Shown piece by piece: positions 12,026 through 19,584 of a DNA stretch of 64,000 nucleotides. Each line of letters begins with the position of its first letter. Position 1 is the first letter of the stretch. Source of the stretch: Catenulispora acidiphila DSM 44928 (GTDB taxonomy: Bacteria; Actinomycetota; Actinomycetes; Streptomycetales; Catenulisporaceae). The stretch spans positions 7,130,001-7,194,000 of the forward strand of contig NC_013131.1 in the NCBI RefSeq assembly GCF_000024025.1, given 5' to 3'. The position numbers and the translations under genes are program-made. The notes beneath the pieces were generated by a model. That model was given only the letters and a program-made list of their open reading frames with translations, ran no database searches and had not been told where the DNA came from.

Positions 12026-13143
12026 TGAACGTCCGCACCCTCAGCGACCGGGAACTCAACCGCGCCACGCTCGACCGGCAACTGCTGCTGCACCGCTCCG
12101 GCATGGACGCCGCGCAAGCCGTCGAGCATCTGGTCGGGCTCCAGACGCAGATCCCGCCGAACCACTATGTGGCACTGTGGTCCCGCCTCACGGACTTCGA
12201 CGCGCAGGCGTTCTCCCAGCGTTTCGAGAACCACGAGTTCGTCCGCATCAGCCTCCAGCGCTCCACGATCCACACGGTGACCGCCCGGGACTGTCTGCCG
12301 CTGCGCCAGCTACTTCAGCCGGTCCAGGACCGGAACCTCAAGGGCGCCTTCGGCAAACGCCTCCAGGGCATCGACCTGACGGAGCTTGCCGAGCGCGCCA
12401 GGAAGTTCACGGAGCAGGAACCCCTAACGTTGAACGACCTCGGCAAGCTGCTCGCCGAGTCCTATCCCGAACACGAAGTCCAGGCGCTCGGCGTCGCGGC
12501 CCGCAACAACCTGGCGCTGGTCCAGGTGACGCCGCGTGGGCTGTGGCAGCAGGGCGGGCTCCCTAAGCACACTACTGCGGAGCACTGGTTCGGAAACACT
12601 AAGGCGGTTCCCGCTATGCGCGCCGAGGAGTTGGTCCTGCGGTATCTCACAGCGTTCGGACCGGCTTCGGTCATGGACGCCCAGAACTGGAGCGGGCTCA
12701 CCGGTCTGCGCGAAGTGTTCGACAAGCTCCGCGCGGATCTCGTGGTCTTCCGGAGTGAATCCGGAACCGAACTGTTCGACCTTCCGGACGCGCCGCGTCC
12801 CGGCGAAGACGTCCCCGCCCCGGGACGCTTCCTGCCGGACTACGACAACGTCTTCATCGGGCACAAGGACCGCGCGCGCATCAACGACCCGCGAGTCCCC
12901 AAGGAGAGGGTCTTCTCGGGCAACACGCCGATCTCCACGTTCACCGTGGACGGCTGGATCCGCGGGGTCTGGAAGGTAGAGACAGACAAGAAACGCACTA
13001 CGGCGACTATGAATCTCACTCCCTTGGTACCCATCACCAAGGCCCAGCGCGCCGACCTGGAAGCCGAAGGCGGCAGGCTGCTGGAATTCCTGGTCCCCGG
13101 AGCGGATCATGATCTGCGATGGCATGAGGACGAGAACGGTTGA
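12025..13143 (+). CDS. Winged-helix DNA-binding-domain protein (HTH_42 / YcaQ-related)
   Basis: A 372-residue protein of the winged-helix superfamily typified by YcaQ/AlkX. Visible hallmarks are LxxRELNRATLDRQLLL at the N-terminus, the block HLVGLQTQIPPNHYVALWSR, and DYDNVFIGHKDRARI near residue 275. YcaQ/AlkX proteins are DNA glycosylases acting on cross-links or alkylated bases; whether this shorter branch is catalytic is not shown by the sequence. The GTG start overlaps the preceding stop. Confidence 0.82.
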   Translation: MNVRTLSDRELNRATLDRQLLLHRSGMDAAQAVEHLVGLQTQIPPNHYVALWSRLTDFDAQAFSQRFENHEFVRISLQRSTIHTVTARDCLPLRQLLQPVQDRNLKGAFGKRLQGIDLTELAERARKFTEQEPLTLNDLGKLLAESYPEHEVQALGVAARNNLALVQVTPRGLWQQGGLPKHTTAEHWFGNTKAVPAMRAEELVLRYLTAFGPASVMDAQNWSGLTGLREVFDKLRADLVVFRSESGTELFDLPDAPRPGEDVPAPGRFLPDYDNVFIGHKDRARINDPRVPKERVFSGNTPISTFTVDGWIRGVWKVETDKKRTTATMNLTPLVPITKAQRADLEAEGGRLLEFLVPGADHDLRWHEDENG

Positions 13144-13148
13144 ACCTT

Positions 13149-13895
13149 ATGAGAACGCGTACGGGGCTGTGCGCGGTGGCGTCGGCAGGCGTGCTGATAC
13201 TCACCGCGGCAGGTTGTGGCAGCTCCTCGTCGAGTCCGAAGACGGCATCGGCGGCGGCGTCCGGCGGCCCTGAGGCGGGCAGCGCTGCCGGGACGCCGTC
13301 CGCTCCGGCGTCTGGGTCGGCATCGACGCCGACGCCGACCCAGACGCCCGCACCGCCGTCGACACCGCAGACCCCGTCCAGCTCCCCCAGCGCCGACCCG
13401 GGGACGCTGCCGCAGATCAAGGCCCTGCCCACCGCCACCGACCCGCAGTTCACGGCCGGTGTCAACGCCCTGTGGCAGGGCATCGTGGACGACAACCCGC
13501 AGGAAGCCCTGCCGTTCTTCTTCCCGAAGAGCGCCTATCTGCAGGTGAAGGCGCTGTCCAACGCCGGCGCGGACTACGAGAACCGGCTGATCGGCTTCTA
13601 CAACCTCGACATCCACGCCGCGCACCGGCTGCTCGGCTCCGGGGCGAAGGACGCGAAGCTGGTCGGCGTGAGCGTGCCGGCCAAGGCGGCGGAGTGGATC
13701 GTGCCGGGCGTGGAGCAGAACAAGCTGTCGTACTACCGCGTCTACGGATCGCGCCTGACCTATACCGAGGGCGGCAAGACCAAGTCCTTCGGGCTGTTCT
13801 CGCTGATCTCCTGGCGCGGTCAGTGGTACGTCGTGCACTTCGGGCCGAACCCGCGGCCGGCGTCGACCGGGGTCGTGTACGAGCCGCGAGGCTGA
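13149..13895 (+). CDS. Putative lipoprotein
   Basis: A 248-residue membrane-anchored lipoprotein. The signal peptide begins MRTRTGLCAVASAGVLIL and ends in the lipobox LTAAGC, so Cys23 should be lipidated. A long Ser/Ala/Pro/Thr-rich tether (about residues 24-85) leads to a globular domain of about 150 residues. That domain contains no motif I recognise; it resembles other actinobacterial extracytoplasmic proteins of unknown function. I use the ATG at 13149; a TTG at 13140 overlapping the previous stop is possible. The gene closes the three-gene run from 11531. Confidence 0.8.
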   Translation: MRTRTGLCAVASAGVLILTAAGCGSSSSSPKTASAAASGGPEAGSAAGTPSAPASGSASTPTPTQTPAPPSTPQTPSSSPSADPGTLPQIKALPTATDPQFTAGVNALWQGIVDDNPQEALPFFFPKSAYLQVKALSNAGADYENRLIGFYNLDIHAAHRLLGSGAKDAKLVGVSVPAKAAEWIVPGVEQNKLSYYRVYGSRLTYTEGGKTKSFGLFSLISWRGQWYVVHFGPNPRPASTGVVYEPRG

Positions 13896-13970
13896 TATCC
13901 CGCCGGCCGTTTTTTATCACCGAGCGTAGTCACCTCGTCACGCACATCCGACCCCGCCGCCCCGCCCTCA

Positions 13971-13993
13971 ACAGGCGCCGCGGCGGCGCCTGT
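13971..13993. promoter_or_regulatory. Hairpin just upstream of the GGDEF-EAL start
   Basis: Perfect 9-bp inverted repeat ACAGGCGCC / GGCGCCTGT with a 5-nt loop. It ends 14 nt before the ATG at 14008 and about 9 nt before the GAGGA ribosome-binding sequence. It could be the terminator of the lipoprotein gene or could restrict translation of the c-di-GMP gene. Confidence 0.5.
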
Positions 13994-14007
13994 GACAGCT
14001 TTGAGGA

Positions 14008-17000
14008 ATGCGATCACCGTCGCTGCTGTCGGGCTGGCCGGGGCGCGAACGGCGCCTGCTCGGCATCCTGGCCGCCGTGCTCGTGGTGATCCTGGCTGTG
14101 TTCTTCTCCTCCTCCGACACGCTGCGCACCACGGCATGGTTCGCGCTGTCCGTGTGGACCACCGCGGCGATGGTCGTGGGCATCCGCGCCAACCGCCCGC
14201 CCTACCCGCTCGCCTGGTACCTGCTGGCGATCTCCGCCGGGCTGCTGACGGCATCCAACCACACCGACTTCGCCTACGCCCGGCACACCCTGCCGAACTT
14301 CGCCGACTGGCTCGGACTGCTCGGCTATCCTCTGGCGCTGGTCGGGCTGCGGCTGATCATGAAGCACCGGCTGGTCGGCCGGGACTCCTCGGCGACGCTG
14401 GACGCGCTGATCGTGGTGTTCGCCGGCGCCTACGCGGCGTGGGTCTACCTGGTCGTGCCGTACTACCAAGACGGCGGGGAGCCCTGGGACTACCGGGTGA
14501 TCGCCATCCTGGACCCGCTGGGCGACCTGCTGCTGCTGGGCATGCTGCTGCGGCTGATCATCTCCCCGGGAGCGCGCAACGCGGCGTTGTGGCTGCTCGG
14601 CGCGGGCTCGCTGTTCCAGACCGGCGCGGACGTCGTGGAGTCGGTGCTGCGCCTGAACTCCTCCAACTGGTTCGGCTCGCACGTCGGCAACCTGTTGCTG
14701 GAGCTCGCCTGGCTGATGTTCGCGGCCTGCTGGGTCGCCGCGTCGCTGGTGCCCTCGGCGCACAGTCTGACCAGACCCGTGGCCGAGACCGCGCGCGACG
14801 CCCTGCCGACCGCCTGGTCCCGGCCGCCCCGGATCTCCCCGCTGGTGCTGGCCGCGCTGGTGACGCCGGCCATCAACGCCGTCGAGCTGGCCCAGGGGAG
14901 CCTGGACACCGGCTGGGCCGGGCCGGTGATCGGGCTCGGGGTGTACCTGATGATCCTGGCGCGGGTCGCGGTGATGGTGCGCTCGCACCGGCAAGCGCTG
15001 GCGCGGGAGTCGATCCTGCTGGCCGCCAGCGAAGGGCTCGGGGTGGCCGCCGGGCGCGGGCAGGTGGCCGCGGCGCTGGCCGACGGAGCCGCCGGGCTGT
15101 TCGCCGGACGCTCGGCCGCGCACGCGGTGCTGGTCGCCGTGGACGGGACCGAGGGGGTGCGGGTGGCCGCCGCCGGAGCGGTGGACGGCGGCGCCGGGGA
15201 CGTGCGGGCCCACGCCCCGGCGGCACTGTCCGGTCCGGACTCCGCGTCCTGGCGCAAGATGCTGACCAGGGTCTGCACCTCGGCGATCGTCCACGCCGCA
15301 GAGGACGACGTGCCTTACAGTCCCGCCCTCTTCGACACCGACGGCGAGCCGGAGGTGCGCCCCGCCGAGCCCGGGAGCGGGCCGAAGCACCACCCGCACT
15401 TCCACACCGCCAACGTGGTGCACACCGCCGACCTGCCGCTGCCGCTGGCCCGCCGGCTCGGACCGCCGGAACACGCCGGGGTCGTGCCGCTGGACGGCGC
15501 GACCGGCATGCTGGTCGTCGCCGCTGCCGAGGAGGACCTGGCGGTCCTCGGCGGAGCGCTGGAGATCCTGGGACGGCAGGCGTCCGCGGCGCTGGAGCGG
15601 ATCGCGCTGAGCCAGGAGATCACGCGGCGGGACAGCGAAGCGTACTTCCGTGCCCTGGTGCAGAACACCTCGGACACGATCCTGATCGTCGACACCGGGC
15701 TGACCGTCCGCTACGCCTCGCCCTCCTCGACCGGGCTGTTCGGCGGCCGGCCGCTGCGGGACCGGCCGCTGACCGAGGTGGTCGGCAAGGTCTACGCCGC
15801 CGAGGTCGCGGTGCGCGCCGCCGACCCGACACCGCAGCCGCCGGTGCGCCGGGACTGGGAGATCTCGGCCGACGGCGGGGAGCCGCACGAGGTCGAGGCG
15901 ACGATCGCCGACCTGCGCGCCGAGCCGACGGTCGGCGGCTTCGTGCTCTCGCTGCACGACGTGACCACCGCGCGCGGGCTGGAGCGCACGCTGCAGCGGC
16001 ACGCCTACCGCGATCCGCTGACCGACCTGCCGAACCGGCTGGCGTTCATCCGCGGGCTGGAGGACGCGGTGGAGCTGGCCTCCCCGAGCGTGTCGGTGAC
16101 GGTGATGCTGCTGGACCTGGACCGCTTCCGGGAGATCAACGACTTCCACGGCCGCGAGGCGGGCGACGAGGTCCTGCGGGACATCGCCGAGCGGATCAGG
16201 TCCCGGCTCGGGCCCGGCGACGTGCTGGCGCGCACCGGCGGCGACGAGTTCGCGGTGCTGGCCGTCCGGCGCAGCGATGAGGCACCGATCCTGCCGATCG
16301 GGATGCCCGGCGAGGACAAGCCGTTCTACGTCGGGCCGATCGCCGTCACCACCTCCGGCGCGGTCGCCACCTGCACCGTCGGCGCGAGTGGGGCGTCCCT
16401 GCTGGCGGACGCGGAGATGACGCTGCACGCCGCCCGCGGCGCCGGACCCAACACCTGGCGCGCCTACGACCCGCGGCTGCGCGCCGACCTGGCCCGCAGC
16501 GCCGCCCGCCGCTCCGGCCTGGACCGCGCGCTGGCCGAGGGCTCCTTCGAGCTCTACTACCAGCCGATCGTCTGGCTCGACGACGGCGACATCGGCGGCT
16601 TCGAGGCCCTGGTCCGCTGGCCGCAGCCGGACGGCACGATCATCCCGCCCGACGAGTTCATCCCCCTGGCCGAGGCGACCGGCCAGATCCTCCCCCTCGG
16701 CCGCTGGATCCTGCGCACCGCGACCGACCAGGCCGCCCGCTGGAACGTCACCCGTCTGGCCCAGGGCGTGGCTCCGGTGAAGATCTCCGTGAACGTCTCG
16801 GCACACCAGCTCCGCGACCCCGGCTTCCCCGACGAGGTCGGCAAGGCCCTGACCGACGCCGGCCTGGACCCGGCGTTCCTCATGGTGGAGGCGACGGAGA
16901 GCTCGCTGATCGACCGCGCGGGCACGGCCCTGGCGAACCTCAGGACACTGACACGCAGCGGCGTCGGCGTCTCCCTGGACGACTTCGGCACGGGATACAG

Positions 17001-17361
17001 CTCGCTGTCCTATCTCAGAGACCTGCCGGTCAACACCCTGAAGATCGACAAGGCCTTCGTCGACGGCGTCCCGGACGAGCCCCGCCAGACCGCGCTGGTG
17101 AAGGGCATCATCGGCATCGCGAAATCGCTGACGCTGATGGTCGTCGCCGAGGGTGTGGAGACCTCCCAGCAGCGGCGGGCCCTCGCGCGCATGGGCGCCG
17201 ACCTCGGACAGGGGTATCTGTACGCGCGCCCGATGCGGGTGGACGAGGCCACGAAGCTGATGTGCGCGGGCCACGTGAAGCTGCCGCGCGGGATGGCGGG
17301 CCCGGAGGACGACGGCGAGGACGACGCGGACTACACGGACTACTTGGAGGACGACTCGTGA
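14008..17361 (+). CDS. Membrane PAS-GGDEF-EAL protein (c-di-GMP turnover)
   Basis: A 1117-residue inner-membrane protein that should make and/or degrade cyclic di-GMP. Roughly residues 15-335 hold eight or so hydrophobic segments, about 340-540 a GAF-like region, about 545-640 a PAS domain (AYFRALVQNTSDTILIVD), about 660-800 GGDEF and about 835-1085 EAL. The GGDEF motif is intact (744-748), but the RxxD inhibitory site reads GPGD, so the Arg is missing. The EAL domain keeps EALVRW (866-871), the ES of VEATES, DDFGTGYSSLSYL, KIDKAFV and VAEGVET, so phosphodiesterase activity is expected. The stop overlaps the next gene by 4 bp. GAGGA abuts the ATG almost directly. Confidence 0.93.
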   Translation: MRSPSLLSGWPGRERRLLGILAAVLVVILAVFFSSSDTLRTTAWFALSVWTTAAMVVGIRANRPPYPLAWYLLAISAGLLTASNHTDFAYARHTLPNFADWLGLLGYPLALVGLRLIMKHRLVGRDSSATLDALIVVFAGAYAAWVYLVVPYYQDGGEPWDYRVIAILDPLGDLLLLGMLLRLIISPGARNAALWLLGAGSLFQTGADVVESVLRLNSSNWFGSHVGNLLLELAWLMFAACWVAASLVPSAHSLTRPVAETARDALPTAWSRPPRISPLVLAALVTPAINAVELAQGSLDTGWAGPVIGLGVYLMILARVAVMVRSHRQALARESILLAASEGLGVAAGRGQVAAALADGAAGLFAGRSAAHAVLVAVDGTEGVRVAAAGAVDGGAGDVRAHAPAALSGPDSASWRKMLTRVCTSAIVHAAEDDVPYSPALFDTDGEPEVRPAEPGSGPKHHPHFHTANVVHTADLPLPLARRLGPPEHAGVVPLDGATGMLVVAAAEEDLAVLGGALEILGRQASAALERIALSQEITRRDSEAYFRALVQNTSDTILIVDTGLTVRYASPSSTGLFGGRPLRDRPLTEVVGKVYAAEVAVRAADPTPQPPVRRDWEISADGGEPHEVEATIADLRAEPTVGGFVLSLHDVTTARGLERTLQRHAYRDPLTDLPNRLAFIRGLEDAVELASPSVSVTVMLLDLDRFREINDFHGREAGDEVLRDIAERIRSRLGPGDVLARTGGDEFAVLAVRRSDEAPILPIGMPGEDKPFYVGPIAVTTSGAVATCTVGASGASLLADAEMTLHAARGAGPNTWRAYDPRLRADLARSAARRSGLDRALAEGSFELYYQPIVWLDDGDIGGFEALVRWPQPDGTIIPPDEFIPLAEATGQILPLGRWILRTATDQAARWNVTRLAQGVAPVKISVNVSAHQLRDPGFPDEVGKALTDAGLDPAFLMVEATESSLIDRAGTALANLRTLTRSGVGVSLDDFGTGYSSLSYLRDLPVNTLKIDKAFVDGVPDEPRQTALVKGIIGIAKSLTLMVVAEGVETSQQRRALARMGADLGQGYLYARPMRVDEATKLMCAGHVKLPRGMAGPEDDGEDDADYTDYLEDDS

Positions 17362-18761
17362 GCGCCGAGCGCTCGGGCGAGGGTGAGCCGCGGTCCTCGC
17401 CGACCACGAGCAAGCGCCCTGCCGTGCAGCCGTCCGCCGCCGATCGCCCGACCGAGCCGCCGCCGTACGACACCGAGGCCGACCGCGCCGATCGCGCTGA
17501 TCGCTCCGATCGCCCCGCCAGCGACCGCTCCGACCGCTCCGACCGCCCCGACCGCTCAGTCGCCGACCAGCCTTTCGAATCCTCGTCCAAGCCGCCCCGC
17601 GCCATCCATCCCCCGCAGCTCGGCGGCGCGCACCGCTTTCCGAAGGATCCGGCCGGGCCGGCGATCCGGCAGCGGCGGTTCCGGCGTCCGCATGTGCGGC
17701 ACACCTCGGTGACCACCGTCTGGCAGCAGAGCGAGGAGGAGTCTCGGCAGTTCGCCACCCGGTTCGCCGGGCAGTTGCTGGTCATCGGTGCCGCGCTGGG
17801 TACCGCCCTGACATTCCTGCTCAGCGTACAAACCGGCGCCTTCTCCGTCGGGTGGTACGTAGATGTCGTGACCGGCGCCGTGGCGGCGGCGTGGGGGCTC
17901 GTCTACATCCTGATGCCGCGTCCGGCACCGGATGCCGTTCTGCGCGCCACGCCTGCGATCGCCGCGCTGCTGATCACGTTCACGCTCGCGTTCAACCACA
18001 GCAACGCCGTCGACGGCATGCTCCTGCTCAGCTGGCCGCTGCTGTTCGCCGCGTACCTGCTGCCTCGGCGCACCGCCTACTGGACGCTGGGCATCGTCGC
18101 GGCGTGTCTGACCGTCATCTTCGTCGCCGGGACCGGGCCGGGACGGTTCGCCGCGTGGATCGAGACCACCACGTCGATGGCGCTGACGCTGGTGGTCATC
18201 CTGCGGGTGCGGGAGCAGGCCGACCGGCTCAAACAGGCGCTGGCCGAGCAGGCCAGCACCGATCCGCTGACCGGGCTGAGCAACCGGCGCGCGTTCGACG
18301 AGGCGTTGGAGCGCGAGGCCGCGCGGCAGCGGCGGACCCGCGCGCCGCTGTCGCTGCTGGCGGTGGACGTCGACCACTTCAAGAAGATCAACGACACCTG
18401 GGGGCACGCCGCCGGCGACGACACCCTCGCCGCGCTCGGCGACCTGCTCCCGCGCCTGGTGCGCGCCGACGACACGGTCAGCCGCGTCGGCGGCGAGGAG
18501 TTCGGCGTCCTGCTGCCCGACTGCCCGGCGCCGCAGGCCAGAGCGCGCGCCGACGCCCTGCGCGCCGAGGTCTGGGCCGCCTCGCGCGGCTGGTCTCATC
18601 CGGTGACGGTCAGCGTGGGCGTGGCGACCGTCCCGGACTCCGCCGACGCGTTGCAGGATCTGGTCGTCGCCGCCGACATGGCGCTGTACGCGGCCAAGGA
18701 GTCCGGACGCGACCGGGTCCGCGTCGCGCCGCTGATCCGCCGCCGCGACGAGCTGCCCTGA
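17358..18761 (+). CDS. Membrane diguanylate cyclase (GGDEF, intact I-site)
   Basis: A 467-residue protein. Residues 1-130 are a charged, disordered N-terminus including a run of DR(A/S/P) repeats; about 137-290 contain six hydrophobic segments; about 305-460 is a GGDEF domain. The signature is GGEEF at 378-382, catalytically competent, and the product-inhibition site RADD at 369-372 is correctly placed five residues before it. The domain also has TDPLTGLSNRRAFDE and VDHFKKINDTWGHAAGD. The GTG start has GGAGG 7 nt upstream and forms GTGA with the previous stop, so it is co-translated with the GGDEF-EAL protein: a synthase/hydrolase pair. Confidence 0.92.
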   Translation: MSAERSGEGEPRSSPTTSKRPAVQPSAADRPTEPPPYDTEADRADRADRSDRPASDRSDRSDRPDRSVADQPFESSSKPPRAIHPPQLGGAHRFPKDPAGPAIRQRRFRRPHVRHTSVTTVWQQSEEESRQFATRFAGQLLVIGAALGTALTFLLSVQTGAFSVGWYVDVVTGAVAAAWGLVYILMPRPAPDAVLRATPAIAALLITFTLAFNHSNAVDGMLLLSWPLLFAAYLLPRRTAYWTLGIVAACLTVIFVAGTGPGRFAAWIETTTSMALTLVVILRVREQADRLKQALAEQASTDPLTGLSNRRAFDEALEREAARQRRTRAPLSLLAVDVDHFKKINDTWGHAAGDDTLAALGDLLPRLVRADDTVSRVGGEEFGVLLPDCPAPQARARADALRAEVWAASRGWSHPVTVSVGVATVPDSADALQDLVVAADMALYAAKESGRDRVRVAPLIRRRDELP

Positions 18762-18801
18762 GCGCGCCCAGAGCGCCCGGAGCGCCCAGCCTGCCGGTGT
18801 C

Positions 18802-19536
18802 TCAGGCCTCTGGTTCCCGCCGGATCAAGCAGTACGTCCCGCCGCCGGGATCGCGCATCACCAGCCAGTTCGCCCCCTCGCGCACGAACTCCGCGCCGAG
18901 GGACTCGTGCCGGCGCCGGCTGGCATCGGCGTCGGTGCTGCTGACGTCCAAATGCGCCGACGTGGGCCGCTCCTCGTCGATCCGCTGGAACAACACCTCC
19001 ACCGGCGACCCGTGCACCGGTTCCAGCCAGCTGAACTCCGCCCACCGGCTGCTCGGCACGACTCTCAGGCCGCTGACACCGCCCCAGAACGCGACCTCCG
19101 TGTCGAGCGCGGACGGCGCGATGTCGATGCACACCTGGTCCAGCCGGGTCCGCGTCCCGTCCGGAGCCACGTACGGACGCGCCACCTGCCGCGCGCCGTT
19201 CCAGGCGGCGACGCAGAGCCCGTATCCGCTCGGCGAGGTCACATGCGCCCACACCTCGTCGCGCTCGACCACCGTGCCGCCGAGGTCCACGGCCCGCGCC
19301 ACGGCCTTCTCGAAGTCGTCGAATTCCAGGTCGATGTGCGCGCCGTTCCCGCTCAGCACGCCCTGTAGTTTCAGCGACGCGTCAGCGTCCCTGTCGGCCG
19401 GCACCAGGGTCGCGAACTCGCCGCGCTCACCGCGGCGCGCGGACAGCGTGGTGCCGGTGACCGCGGTCCAAAACCGGGCACTCTCCTCGAACACCCGTTC
19501 CGGACGGTCAATAAACGCCCAAGCCCACTTCAGCAT
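18802..19536 (-). CDS. VOC-superfamily (glyoxalase-like) protein
   Basis: A 244-residue protein with two vicinal-oxygen-chelate repeats, one in each half: FWTAVTGTTLS followed by HIDLEFDDFEKAVARAVDLGG, then VAFWGGVSGLRV followed by HLDVSSTDADASRRRHESLG. The pattern matches the Glyoxalase_6-type proteins common in actinobacteria. The ligand is unknown. The gene converges with the cyclase gene (40-bp gap) and diverges from the acylase gene (48 bp). Confidence 0.82.
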   Translation of the reverse strand: MLKWAWAFIDRPERVFEESARFWTAVTGTTLSARRGERGEFATLVPADRDADASLKLQGVLSGNGAHIDLEFDDFEKAVARAVDLGGTVVERDEVWAHVTSPSGYGLCVAAWNGARQVARPYVAPDGTRTRLDQVCIDIAPSALDTEVAFWGGVSGLRVVPSSRWAEFSWLEPVHGSPVEVLFQRIDEERPTSAHLDVSSTDADASRRRHESLGAEFVREGANWLVMRDPGGGTYCLIRREPEA

Positions 19537-19584
19537 GCCACCAGGCTATTCCCAACCCGCGACGGCGACCCGTAATCTGCCGCG

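Noticed and set aside
14014-17274. Open frame of over 1000 codons on the minus strand opposite the GGDEF-EAL gene
   Set aside because: Typical of GC-rich shadows, no recognisable domain; the plus-strand protein has full GGDEF and EAL motifs.
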